Of a stretch of DNA of 64,000 nt, positions 23,256 through 35,792 are shown piece by piece. Where the stretch lies: positions 2,535,739 to 2,599,738 of the forward strand of contig NW_023503307.1 of NCBI RefSeq assembly GCF_014529535.1, read 5' to 3'. The number at the start of each line of letters is the position of its first letter. The first letter of the stretch is position 1. Source of the DNA: Bradysia coprophila. Its lineage: Eukaryota > Arthropoda > Insecta > Diptera > Sciaridae. The notes below the pieces were generated by a model. It was not told the origin of the DNA. It ran no database searches and was given only the letters and a program-made list of their open reading frames with translations. A program made the position numbers and the translations under genes.

Positions 23256-24610
23256 TTGGGACTTGATTATCTTCTGTTTACCACCAAATTACCAATTGAG
23301 TAAATTCTGTACCGTGAAAAAATCTTAAGAACTTTAATTTCTGACTGAATCAGACTCCTTCGATTTAATTCCTACAATTTGTAAAGAAAAAAAATCTCAT
23401 ATTTACAACGTAAAGCTTGTCTGGTTTACGGTTAGCCAGATACTTCGCCTAGACATCGTAGATATCTCCCACCGATAGCAACTAATTTTTTCGGCTCTGA
23501 TACATTCATTTGAAAAAGTCAAAGTCAATAAACCTCACCACCTATCGTCAAGTGCTGAATTAAAAAAAAAAAATAGCTTGAAAATGGAATCCATATCAAT
23601 AAAATCGATCAATTGCTGAGATTCATAACAAAATTACTCACCCGAGTAAATCCGAACTCACCGAATATTAACGTTGATTCAATAATGATAGTGGAAGAAA
23701 TTGAAAGTCATGTTACAAGTATCATGCAAACGATAATGTTTAATGCTATGATTTGACAATGTCAATGAATTCATAACCGTAATCCGTACTAACTCGTGTT
23801 GTACTGAATTGATGGGTAAAAACATTTTAAAATAAACAACAACAAAACTATTTTTTATACAAAATTAGGCTTAGCAAAATGAGAAATTATATATTTTTGT
23901 ATAATAAACAAATGGTAATTAATGCTAGTGACCATATTTTGTTGATCATTTTTAAAGATTTACAGACGTTTCTAATGTTTTACGTAGTCTACATATATAA
24001 GTAAAATTACTTCATTGTATTTAATTGTCGAGAATATAAAAGTGCATGTCAAGTATTTGAAAAGAATTTGGTGTTTTTCTTGATCAACGCTGGGGTATGT
24101 CCTTACTTTCCTCGCCAATTGCTGCAAAATCATAAATACGTTCTCATCTTACTTCAGTATTTTACTGGGTGGATCAAAGCCCAGATTCGTCAAACCACTT
24201 TCATTATGTGTGAAAAATTGCCTATTCACATAAAACTCAGTACGTTTGTCAGTCCAAAATTTTATTTGACGAGTTAGAATACCACCATCCACTTCAGGTC
24301 GGGCTCTGAAGTTCCCATTTGCCAAAATAAAAATTTTGACCCACTGACGTAATGTATTATCAGTCAAAAAACCCTTAAAGGGTAAATGTGACCCAAGTCC
24401 TTTATCTTACTTACAAAATAACTGATATCGCTGAGGGTGACGCATTGTGCGCCGTACGCAAAAGTTTCATCAACAAAAATTGACCCAAAAAATTTGTGAA
24501 AGAAAATTTTACAAAAAGAAATTTGCGTCACAAGTGGCAGATGATTCGGTTTTCTTCCGTTAAAATTCTTTCAGTACAATTTTTAACCATTTTCCTAATA
24601 ATAAAATGAA
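23256..24610. other. gene-free stretch
   Basis: AT-rich sequence with no supported gene. Short frames at 24068-24277 (+) and 24149-24367 (-) overlap each other and match nothing I recognise. Confidence 0.4.
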
Positions 24611-24611
24611 A

Positions 24612-24690
24612 ACAAAATAAAATGATCGAGCCTGGTTTTTGACAATTGAAATTCAATTGTCAAAAACCAGACTCGATCATTTTATTTTGC
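24612..24690. repeat. near-perfect 79-bp palindrome
   Basis: Each arm is about 39 bp (aatgatcgag.ctggttttt and its complement) and the spacer is a single base. I see only one or two mismatches. The core is gacaattgaaattcaattgt followed by c. Confidence 0.75.
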
Positions 24691-24849
24691 TTTTATCTTA
24701 TGTTCCTCAACATCCTAGTCTGCCATTGAATCCAAGGGAAAGAAATCAAAAAGTTGCTGTAAATATGCTCCTCCGTCACCAAAATAAAAAAAAAAACATT
24801 TTTGGTAGTGTATTTGCGTCACGCCCGCTTACTAACGTGCGGGCATGAT

Positions 24850-24960
24850 TACTATCAAATCTATTACTTCATTTGAAGAATTCTCAAAAGATTTATTTCA
24901 AATCTTTTACTTAATTTTTTGAAAATGCTTCTTGCTACATGCGTCAGAGCTTGTTGTTCA
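24850..24960 (+). repeat. dispersed repeat, family C copy (left part)
   Basis: Contains atcaaatctattacttcatt, caaatcttttacttaattttt and cttcttgctac in the family C order, but lacks the cgataacagatg end. Confidence 0.5.
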
Positions 24961-25129
24961 TTAGCCAAGAATTGGCTTATTCGATTTTATTGGTTTCCAC
25001 TTCCTGTTTGACTTTTCATTATCATTCCAACCAAGAACGTCGTCTTTGTTGAATTCCAGCTGCATTTTTATTCGTTCTTTCTTCTACTTCAGTTTTGTTT
25101 TCAGTTCAGCTATTGGATTGGTCCAAATT

Positions 25130-25240
25130 TGTATGAAAAATCTTGGGAGCTTCATTTTTTGGGTCAACCTTGCAGTTCTGAAAACCTTTGATGAGAACCG
25201 AAAATATACATAAAAGAAAATTGAAGAAAATCCGGACATT
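25130..25240. repeat. dispersed repeat, family D copy
   Basis: The block ttctgaaaacctttgatgag, followed by gaagaaaatccgg, resembles the fold-back arms at 41735-41945 and 44205-44370, which share the sequence cccttgacgagaaacaaaga. Confidence 0.4.
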
Positions 25241-26904
25241 AAACATTAGTCGGGCGTATGATACCTTAAGCACACAGAGGAGACAAAAGAAAGAGTTACA
25301 ACGATCAGTTTCCATATATTAATGTTATTATATGTATGGATGTTGAAGCTTGGATGGGAAGAAGGAGCTATGAAACACCGTTGAGTATAAAACCACACAC
25401 GAAAATAAACCCTAAGCGTCGCTTTTGTACAACATTATTTGCACATCGCATTCTATATGTCAAGAGCTTTCAACTGATACCACACTAATCAAATTTAAGT
25501 GTTTTTTCGACCACCCCACCAACCATTTTCGGGATGTCTACGAATTTAGTACACACAACAATTAAATTTTTCTTCACCGATCGCAATTCCCAATCTCAAT
25601 TTAAAATTTCTTTTTTAATGATTAAAATTCAATGTAATTCAACGCCCTATATAACTTACACCGCTAACGGAAGGAAATATCATTACGAATCCAAAAATAT
25701 ATCATTGCTCTTGAACTCCTAGCACAGCTGTACAAAAAATCGATACACTATTTGTCAACGTAAACGACGCTAATATAATTTTATACATTGATTGTGTGCT
25801 CAACACGGGGTTAAGGTCGCTAGAATACATTGTCCTTGACCAATAAGTAAATGTGTCGAACAAAATGCAAATGAATTTCAAACCCAACAATTGTTGTAAA
25901 GACGTGCAGGAGAAAGTATTCGCTAAAGTAGCATACTTTCAGGCGAATTTTTAAGGTAGTGATGGTATGTTACCGTATATATAAAGGGAGACAAAACTAC
26001 TGAAATAGCTCTAATGTTATATACAGGGCGCAGTGAAATACATGAACTGTTCTGACTTAGGAGTATATACGTTTGTAATAATGATACAAATGAAAAAGAA
26101 AACTTAGGAAGGAACTGAGTGAATTATGCAATAAGTGCTACTCCGAGATAATATTACGAGATTATTTGATGTGTATGTAGCACATGTAACGACGTAAATG
26201 CTTATGATACCAAAGGAATTTTAATTTTGATTCGGTGTCTCGGATTTTTATGTTCATTCAAAGTTATCATTTTTTACGGACTCATCAACATCATCTCCAT
26301 TTCCATTTTTGATCGCATCGCATACATGATCGTATTCATGCTATATAAAACATACCCAACTTGTTTCCGCAGACTGTTTATTCTCCTCGGTAATAGCTAT
26401 ACTCTAATTACAATAAATCGAGAAATAAGTCGAAAATATTACGAATATTTTCAATGATTATCAACTCTACATTAAATTAAGCCGTATAAAGTTACGGGAA
26501 CTATTTAAATTAATGATATTATTTTGAGCAACTAGGTCCCACCTGTTGGGCGGGTCGGGTCCCTTGACTGATAATTTTTCCAAAATAATTAACCAATTAT
26601 ATTACACTATTATAAATATCTTAATTTATTTTAACTGATTTTTTCATCTCATATCAGATTAATCGTCTACAACGTGACAAAGAAGCGCATCCGATAAAGA
26701 CACAATGAAATTCTATTGTGTTTTAAAGCCTTTTTCAGTGATCACATTTTCATTGAAAGAACGTTCGTGCCTATTTTTCAAATATACGTTGGCTCTCATC
26801 GCAATTTTACGAGTGTAAAAATCTTACCAAATCAAAATGACATTTGACACCGCCAAAATTAACTGCTTTATTTTTTTCTATTACTCTGCTTGATACTTTG
26901 CCGC
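25241..26904. other. gene-free stretch
   Basis: No supported gene; only short frames without family content. Confidence 0.4.
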
Positions 26905-27292
26905 AAACTGCTCGCTCGTCCGAGCTGTCTAATATTGCAATACGATACCGCAACTCGTGTGAATTACGACCCTCGCTTCGCTCGGGCCGCAAACTTCACA
27001 CTCGTCAGAGTTGTCTAATATTAGGTTTGGTCTAATCGCAAACTTCTCGCTTGTCCGAGCTGTCTAATATTGCAATACGATACCGAAACTCGTGTGAATT
27101 ACGACCCTCGCTTCGCTCGGGCCGCAAACTTCACACTCGTCAGTTGTCTATTGTCTAATATTAGGTTTGGTCTAATCGCAAACTTCTCGCAAGGCCGAGC
27201 TGTCTAATATTGCAATATGATACCGCAACTCGTGTGAATTACGACCCTCGCTTCGCTCGGGCCGTAAGCTTCACACTCATCGAAGTTGCCTA
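26905..27292 (+). repeat. three-unit tandem repeat, period 135-140 bp
   Basis: Units are marked by cgagctgtctaatattgcaa at 26921, 27056 and 27196. Each carries the GC-rich block gaccctcgcttcgctcgggc and cttcacactc. Unit lengths differ by small indels, including a short internal duplication of ttgtcta in unit 2. The block is clearly richer in GC than its surroundings. Confidence 0.8.
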
Positions 27293-27359
27293 ATGTTAGA
27301 ATTGCTTCACTTTTGTAATACTATATACTCACTGTATAGATATATGCTGCTTGTTAATT

Positions 27360-28810
27360 ATCAAATATAAAAATCAACTATCAATTATCAAATACCAATA
27401 ATCGAATATCAATGATATTGTTCATTTATTACATTGCATTTCTATTTTTTGGGGTAACTTCCGAAGCATTGATCACACATAGCTTATCGTCGAACTTAAC
27501 CTTCCAAATGTCAGATGTATAATTTTAGGAACCAAAATTTTTCACTATTTTCTGCCAGTCAAGGGAATAAGACATTAAATTATCAATTGTCAACAGAGTA
27601 AAATCCTGTTTTTCTGGAATAGTTTCCAGATACTTAGGCCCACATGACCTATCTTCCAACTATCTTTGTGTGGTTACAAACATTTCAGTGAAGGGAATTA
27701 TCAATTACCGATAATTATCAATTATCAATTATAAGCAGCGTAAAATGAATTTTTCTGGAATAGCTTTCAGATCCTTAGGCCCGACATGGCCCATCTTTGA
27801 ATTCCATTCCTTGTCGATTAATACAAATTTTATTAAAATCGGTTACGAATGACTCAAGTCATCTCAAGTCGTGACAAATAGATTACAAACAATTACGTTT
27901 CTCATAACATTTCATAAAATGTCACAACACATTAAATTATCAATATTAATTTTCAATTAACATGTATTATCAATTATCAACAGAGTAAAATCCTGTTTTT
28001 CTGAAATAGTTTCCAGAACCTTATCCCGACATGGCCCATCTTTGAAATTAACCCCAGGAATCCCATTCCTCGTCGATTAAAAAAAAATCATAAAAATCGG
28101 TTATGAATTAATCAAGTTATCGTGATTACAAAAAAATAGGTTACAAACAATTACGGGAAATTATATTCGACCAATATTTTTTGATCGACAACCAATGGAA
28201 TTTTTCCTTTTACAAATATTTTAATTCTCGTTAGCGTTATTATCATCAAATTGGTACCAATTAGATGGAAATATTGGTAAATGCAATTATTTTTAACGCT
28301 CAACCCAAAACTAATAACGTTCCAATATTACCATCCAAACAATTACGTTTTCCTTCACATTTCATACATTTTTAGGTTACAAACATTTTATGGTATTTTC
28401 TGACTTTCAGCCAAGGGAACAATATTATTATTACCAATTATCAGTTATTACAGTTACATTTTATATAATAATATCACCACAACACATTAAATTATCAAAA
28501 TATCAATTATCAGCACTGTATTATCAATTACAATTATCAACAATTAAAATTATCAATAAAATCATGTTTTTCTGGAATAGTTTCCAGAACCTTATCCCGA
28601 CATGGCTCATCTTCGAACTTAACTTCAGGAATTTCATTCCTCGTCGATAAAAAAAAAATCATCAAAATCGGTTAAGAATTACTCAAGTTATCGTCGTGAC
28701 AAAAAAAAATATTTCAAACATTTAAAGTTTTGATAATTTTTCATACACTGTATGGTTACTAACATTTTAGGGTATTTTCTGGCATAAGACCCTTGACTTT
28801 CAGTCAAGGG
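27360..28810. repeat. AT-rich array with four diverged ~100-150-bp blocks
   Basis: Runs of atcaattat-type sequence alternate with four diverged copies of a block containing tttttctggaatagtttcca, cccgacatggc and cattcctcgtcgatta. The copies begin near 27598, 27740, 27982 and 28556. There is no open frame with a known family. Confidence 0.6.
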
Positions 28811-29184
28811 AATTAATTATACATTTTTTTGTATAATATGCAGTCGGTGTGCACATATTATAATTTTCATAATTTCAGTGTGAATAACCTGATGTTATTT
28901 ATAATCCAAGGAAAATCACAGAAAGAGTAATACGTTTGAATTATTTGCACCATCTCATATTTATTTGTCAACGACATAAAGATACGAATTTTATTAGACT
29001 CGTACGAAGTACTTGAGGGTTAATAAATGTAACGATTGTAACACTTGATATTAGCAATGGGAAATACTGCTAGAGATACCAAATTAACAACAAACAAATA
29101 TTCTGAGAGATATACAACATTGGGGTCGCATGTTCCAAGATGAGTCCGAGGATATAGTTGAAAAAGACCTAATTTCAAAGTTTT

Positions 29185-29335
29185 TCGCACATTATTGTGC
29201 GTCCTGCTTTTCATGTTTCAACCCCTTCTTTCGACGACAGCATAAAAAATCCATTCAACTCGGAATGAAAATAAAAATTTTCTTTTTTGTGTGTTTATTG
29301 AAATTTACACAAAAATTCTACTTTTCTACTTACAA
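29185..29335. repeat. dispersed repeat, diverged family B copy
   Basis: Carries the family B succession (a ctttcgac block, aactcgg.at, tttgtgtgtttattga, acacaaaaattctacttttc), but lacks the GC-rich core. Confidence 0.4.
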
Positions 29336-29650
29336 ATTAAGCTAGCCTGTAGCTAGCCTATCATTTTCGGGAACATCTTCCGGTAGTATTTTTTGGTCGG
29401 TCAAAAATTAGTATTACAGCTGACGTCTGCCTCGTGCGGCTACAATAAATTTCTCGAATAAAGGATCTTGATTAGAGCTGTGTAGGCAGCCCAAAAATCT
29501 TCGGCCAGTGATTTTTTTTGGGGGACAAACCAAAAATGTTTAATTTTGTTGAAAAAAATTCGGGTTGTGGATTTGGAATGCGATCACAAAAATTAGGTCC
29601 AACCGTACAGCTCTAGAACGATAGGTAGTATGGCGTGAAAAATTATAATT

Positions 29651-29881
29651 TACAGTTTGTTCATGTCATTTTTACACAGTTTTAGATATGTCAGAGTTTT
29701 AAATGTACCCAGTCAATTAAGTTCTTCCCAAATTATAAATTTTTGGCGCAAAAGTTAAAATTTCTATCGCGAATTCAAATATTGCGCAATTTGGGAAGAA
29801 CTTAATTGACTGGGTACATTAAAAACTCTGACATATCGACAATCTTTAGAAACTGTGTAAAAATGAAATGAACAAACTGTA
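29651..29881. mobile_element. fold-back MITE, ~85-bp arms, TA target
   Basis: The left arm (29651-29734) and right arm (29788-29881) are near-complementary: cagtttgttcatgtcattt against aaatgaaatgaacaaactg, and tacccagtcaattaagttct against its complement. The right arm has a small insertion. TA flanks both cagtttg ends, which fits a Tc1/mariner-type target duplication. Confidence 0.75.
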
Positions 29882-30760
29882 TTGGATTTCTGTTTCGATT
29901 CAGAATTTTAGCTTTATCTCGTAGAGTATGGCAAGGCTATTGAGTTTCAAGGGCAGAAAACGTAGCTGTGACATTAAAAAAATTCTTGGAAGTCTAGGAG
30001 GAGCGTTTCAATTTCTTTGTCTTAGGGTTGTCAGTATTTCGTAATTTCTTGCCACACAGAAAATGTCAACCGAATTTATGTCTTTGGTTGCTTGAGCTGT
30101 TTTATCAGCTGGTCCATCACACTGCACTCTACTATGAATGAGTATGACTGTGAAAATAAAATACGGATTAAGTTTGTTTCCATGTGTGTGTGGATCATTC
30201 GAACTAGCTATGGTTTCCGCACTATGTGTGTTACTATGAACTACGTATTTATCCGACTGTGTTTACTAGATAAACTAGTTCGTATGGGGCTTATAGCAGA
30301 AATCTACAACCGTCAAATCAACTGATTTTTCCACATACTTTTCTTCTTGTATTTGTTGTAGTAAAATTCAATGACAATTAGGTTAGAAAACAGACGTTAT
30401 TCAATATTTGACTTCATGCGAACCACTATGATATGATTATTACTAAATAGTAAGAGAGATTAAGTGCACGAAACTGATAACGACGACAGTTTAGACAAAC
30501 CACAATCTCTTAAATATTTGTAATCATATTTGCTCAACAGATTACATTTTGTTGACGAGTTTTTTGCACGTTAACACGTTGGTTAATTACCAATCTGTTT
30601 ACTAGAAACGAATAGCGAACTGTTTTGCTACTGTGCCAGTTGATTATAGACTGTAGCTAGCGTGTAGCATTCAAGAGTAAGATGAAGTGCATTACACAAA
30701 ATATTTTATCAAAGAGACGAAATCACTAAACTGAAGTCATCCGAAATAAATTAACTTACG
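29882..30760. other. 5' flank of second transporter gene
   Basis: No gene or clear core promoter seen. A 77-codon frame at 30092-30325 has no recognisable content. The start of transcription is unknown. Confidence 0.35.
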
Positions 30761-32975
30761 ATGACCGCTAAACGATACAAGAAAGTTCCACCAGAAGGAG
30801 GATGGGGTTTTCTAGTTCTGCTAGGATTGGCAATATTTTTGGTATGCATGCCTATACCGAAAGCGAAACAGATTTCCTGTTAATTCATAAATTAATCCAT
30901 AATAGACGTTCACATTGGGAACATTTCCATCGTTAGCCCTAATTTTCGCCGAATTCCTAGTTGATATTGGCGAACGACCAGGTGCCATACCAATGTTAAT
31001 GAGTTGGTATTTTGCGTCATTCAGTTGTGTTGGTAAGTTTCAATGACCATACGAAACTTTTATTTGCTAAGAAGCTAAACACCTAGGTTTGGTGACGAAT
31101 TATTTCTTTAAAAAATTCTCTGTGCGAGCTGTTGCATTGTGCGGAGCCATGATATTTCTATCGGGTAGTGTTTGGGCAACATTTGCGAGGTCGATGACCG
31201 AATTGATATTCGCATTTGGTATTTTGGAAGGTATGGTTGTCATAATGAATCGAGTCCATAGCTCCACCAACGTAATGTCGGGTTTGTAGGTGCTGGGTTC
31301 GGGCTAATGATTTCTGCATCTTATTCTACATTCAATGCGTATTTTGTTAAACGACGCATAATGATGATGAGTTTTGCGCAAACATTATTCGGACTGGGAT
31401 CGATGGCCTATCCACTCTTCGTCCAATATTTTATGGAAGAGTTTGGATACCGTGGATTCATGGCCATTCGGGCAGGTGTTCACGGTAATGTTATATTTGG
31501 TATGCTTGTCATGCATCCGGTTGAGTGGCACATGAAGAAAATACTAGACGAAGATGAGCGTTTAATGGAAGGTGACTGGGACATAATGGAAATTTAGGGA
31601 AAATATTTGATTGACTTTCTCAGACCAGGTAATTACGTCAACAAATATAGAAAGGGATTGTAACATTCAGGAAATGGTACCATTGAACGACAAAGACCAG
31701 AAAACTCAACAGATAGAACCAAGAGCATCGAAACCCAATTGTATAATGGGCTTATGGTAATTTGCGTTTCTTTTGGGGATAAAAGCTTAAATACGAAAAA
31801 TTTTCCTAGGAAAGAAGTGGTCGATTTCTTGGACCTAACCATACTGAAAGATCCCATATACGTCAACATTTCACTGGGCATGTCGTTTGCTCTTTATTCG
31901 GATATGTCCTTTTTTGCCATTCAACCCACCTACCTGCTGAAATTAGGTTTTGATAAGGTCAGAAATATTATTCTTCTTCGGTACTTGATCAAGACTATAA
32001 AGTTCGATCGCCACTAGCCAACTGTAGCTCATATCATAGCTATTGGTGCGACGGCTGATCTAGCTTCTCGAATATTTCTTGCCATTTCAAGTTCCTGGAT
32101 TCGATTGAAAGCAAGGGACATTTATTTCATTGGTGCTGCTTTGACCATTTTCACACGATTTGGTACGATTTGGAAAATAGAATTTGTAGGAATCGACAAT
32201 TTCAATTCAATTCATGTTAAATATTCCACATGTTAAATCCACGTTACTATGCTCACACATACGTTCGTGACGTAGTGTTGTTCTCATGAAGGTTGTAAAC
32301 CTTGGGGAGGTCACGCAGTTACAGATACGCGAATGGCACACTACAATTGGCGGTAATTTTCCAGATTTTCATACAACAAAATTATCCTGTAGTGATGATT
32401 GTTGTCGTCGTGATGTCTTTTTATATGTAAAATCATCAGAAGTGGTGTGTTCTCGCGTATCTATTAGAATGGCGATCTGCGTGATCCGGTTGGGTTGAAA
32501 TTGTCGTTTCTTCTAATTATCTAAGAGTATCAAAGACAATTCAAATAGTTGTATGCAGGGCTCTTCCGTAATATTACTAAAAACATAATTTTACCCACAG
32601 TATTTTTGTATGTTAGCGAATTCCTGGGTATAGCAATAGTGACTGCTGTGATGGGCTTTCTACGAACATGGATTCATGTACCGTTACCACTTGTTTTTGG
32701 AGATTATTTGACCACCGAAAGGTTAAGTGTTACAGCGCTCAAATCAAGTAACATTGTCATTAAAAATGTTTTCCTTCTTTAGATTTCCCTCAGGCTACGG
32801 ACTTTTCATGTTCATTCAAGGCATTATAATGTTCGTTTTTACTTTACTAGTCACAAAAATCGATGAATTGGTCAAAGACGATATGATTACCTTTCATTGC
32901 TTGGAATTGGCCATGGCACTTTGTGTCGTTCCGTGGGCTGTAGAATGGATCTGGATGAAATCGAAGAAAATATAA
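30761..32975 (+). CDS. divergent monocarboxylate transporter-like (SLC16), 9 exons
   Basis: Coding exons: 30761-30841, 30906-31032, 31087-31230, 31290-31571, 31624-31756, 31810-31957, 32018-32162, 32601-32721 and 32783-32975. Phases close to give 457 aa. The N-terminus has PPEGGWGF (residues 10-17), the family's [D/E]GGWGW-type motif with the second W changed to F. The TM4-5 border has AYFVKRRIMMMSFAQ. The TM6 end HPVEWHMKK parallels QPIKWHLKD of the first gene. In TM8 the D319/R323 pair (TADLASR) is kept. The TM6-7 loop is far shorter than in the first gene, and the second copy lacks RSIEPSFG. The two 53-bp introns (31572-31623 is 52 bp, 31757-31809 is 53 bp) were inferred because the open frame ends at stops inside them. 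Exons 5 and 6 are the least certain. The gene lies 8.7 kb downstream of its relative on the same strand and is probably an old tandem duplicate. Substrate unknown. Confidence 0.8.
32286..32500. mobile_element. MITE, family A, copy 2 (intron 7)
   Basis: The left end has ggaggtcacgcag and agatacgcga. The right end returns tcgcgtatct and gatctgcgtgatcc in inverted order. It resembles the element at 319-525. It lies wholly inside the 438-bp intron 32163-32600 of the second transporter gene. Confidence 0.65.
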
Positions 32976-33324
32976 AAAATTATCTCACTGAAATCTCACT
33001 TTTGAGTGTTTAATTTTCTTCAGCTATTATTTGTCACTCATGTTGCCCCATAGCGACCACCTTCAATAGAATTAAATAATCGAATACGATAATTAAAATT
33101 TACACACTACACCGCGCTAATTAATGCATTTATTGATTGGCAATAAGTGCTATATGAACTGCATTCGATTTGAATACCTAGAATGAAAAGGTTAATTGAA
33201 GTGGAATGCAAGACAAAGTAACAAAAGAAGGGAACGATATGTGTTGCAATAGAAAATTATTTTTTGATTAATTAATTTGTTGATTCATTAGTGAAGCAAT
33301 TAAATTATGCAGATGGAAAATACA

Positions 33325-33330
33325 AATAAA
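33325..33330 (+). promoter_or_regulatory. candidate poly(A) signal of second transporter gene
   Basis: AATAAA 350 bp after the stop codon. Earlier variants are possible, so the assignment is tentative. Confidence 0.35.
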
Positions 33331-33587
33331 AGTATTGCTGATGGCTTGCAGTAAAATATTATCTCCTTGGATCCTTCCATTGGTTATGTACAGAAAGGCA
33401 GTTACTTCAAATTTAAATTATAGATAGAGAAGTTCATAAGTTGCCTGAAAATAAATGAACAAGAGAATGTAGATAATATTCCTGGTCTACCAATATAATT
33501 TTCCTTTAACCAACATTTTAAATCACTTTCACTTTACCATTATTAAACAATTGGCTTCAATTAAGGCTTTTTTAGCGAATGATCACA

Positions 33588-33790
33588 TATCCATCTGTTA
33601 TCGATAACGACGACAAAAATATTGACACGCTCTGGGTAATATTGTCCTTAATTCATGTAAAAAACAATTGAAGTACAAGATTTGAAATCAACAGATAAAA
33701 AAATACTTTGATCAATGGATGTAATAGACCTGATAATAATACTGGTCATATGCTAGCCGTCTGTAACCGGTTAAATATTGAATAGACCGT
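33588..33790 (-). repeat. dispersed repeat, family C copy
   Basis: Begins ccatctgttatcgataacga, which is the complement of the family C end, followed by acaattgaagtacaagattt, the complement of the ttacttcaa block. It aligns along most of its length with 39080-39285. Confidence 0.6.
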
Positions 33791-35792
33791 TTAAAAGAAA
33801 GTTGTTTCAACAAATATCAGTTTGTCTCATTCTCTGGCTCTGTGTTAAATGAAATATCACAGATCACAAATCACAAATTTCGTCGTAGAAGGACACATTA
33901 CACTTATTCACACAACATATCGGCACTGTTGACATAAGTCATTGCAAGTGTGACGTCGACGGACAGCTGAGACTTCCAGCATTTCAGAATTAACCATTTT
34001 AATTACAATTTTTTTTAATAAGTGTGTCTCAGGTGCCTCTGAAACCTGCACATTTTACCAAATATGAGGGAAAACTTTGAGCTACTGGCGGTCTCCACGT
34101 AGTTGGTCTCCAAAAATAACTTTTTGGTCATTGGTTACTCTATAGAGTATTGTAGCTCTATTGCTAGAACTATTTATTAGCTTCATCTCTCAAGTATCCA
34201 TGCCTCTATGACTGCTTGAAAATCACGTTTTTTCAACTTTAGCGTGTCTCTGCCGGCTTCACTTGCACTTATGGTACCAAATTTTGGTACAATTGTTATT
34301 AGAATTTCAGACACTATCGATTGAAACCACAACCAGTTTTCCACCACTCTATCTGACAGGATGGGCAATGCACCAATGTCACCGAATGAAAATCAAAAAT
34401 TTTTGTGGAACCTTGTTGAGTGCTCCGAGCTGACTAGTAATATCCAAAAATATCAAAAGTGCATCGAAATGCTGCCGCACCGTGGCCACAATGCTTCACA
34501 GACGGCCACTGTCCCACCAGTATGGAGTCTCGGTATAGTCTCCAAACTAGGTACTGGAGGCAATATCAGATCATTAATCGTTGTGTCTATCAGTTTTAAG
34601 TCACAGATTCCCCATGGAAGACTTCAAAGTCAATGACTAATTTTATTTTAATTGGTTTTTAAATCATCCTGTTTTGGTCATTAGTTGTATTTAAGGAACC
34701 TCAGCTTATTAAGGACATACGTCACTCACGGATCCTACTTTAGGCAAATTTTGGTAAAATTTAGAGAAGCTTGTGAAACTAAACTGATCTCCTCATAAGA
34801 ATACAATTTTGGTGGGTTTCGTTTGTTTCTTTCGTTTTATTTGTTCCACACGTATTTCACCACATAGAAGTAGCGTTTGTCTTTACGTTTCTTTAAAATA
34901 CACCCTGGGTTTTCTACATAAACAGCGTATTATGACAGGCTTATGAAATACTGATAAATGGAAACTTGGCGCAAACGTTGTTGAATTAACAATGAATATG
35001 GTTCACTCATGAAATTTTATTGAACTTTTGAGATTTTCTTCACCTTACAAGATTAAATTAGATTCGATGTTTGGAGACGCCTCTATATATAGAGGCGTAA
35101 TCTCAGATCTACGATCCCTTGTTTCCTACTCCAAAGCCTTACTCCTCCTATCACTGGGATTAATTCTTACCGAATAAGTCGTTAAGCAATCTTTAGGTAG
35201 CAGATCGTGGAGTTCGTGATACCAGAAGAGAAGGTGTTAAATCTGAAACCGGTTTACAGAGGACAGTACGTGAGGATATGTACACTAGTGTCAGGTGAAA
35301 GAACAGACATGATCGATCGAATGATCTATTCTGTGGAGGCGATCTTTAAATTAGCAGTGGTTTGTTAGTGCCCCAACTACTCGCCTTAGTTCAGATCTAG
35401 CCAGATTAAGGAAAGTAGTTTATTTTTGTTTAAAATGAATCAATCATGAAATCAAAATTAGCATGGGTGGCTTTCATTGCATCAACAAATAAAGTTCCGA
35501 ATTTTGTATAGTACCGTACCTACGTCCGAGATGTAAATTTTATTTTAATTTTTATTTCGGTGTATATAAAAGGTTGCCAAAGTTATGGACATTTCACCAT
35601 TTTTTGGTTGAAAAAAAAAACATTCAATTGTGCGTGTACATCGTATTGAAGAAAGTGTAGGCAAAAATTGCATCGAGCAAAACAATAACTAATAAAATTA
35701 AGTCAATGTAATTTATGCATTTATTTATTTGTGTAATTAATATACAAATGAATAAATTCAATTGCACGTCGCCATACGATGACACGCAACCA
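33791..35792. other. gene-free stretch between transporter and P450 genes
   Basis: No supported gene. The region 34183-34640 has overlapping frames on both strands without family content. A perfect 22-bp palindrome, acgcctctata and its complement, lies at 35077-35098. Confidence 0.4.

Noticed and set aside
34183..34640. Opposing open frames suggesting a retroelement
   Set aside because: Both strands are partly open, but no motif of any polymerase, integrase or gag-like protein can be seen.
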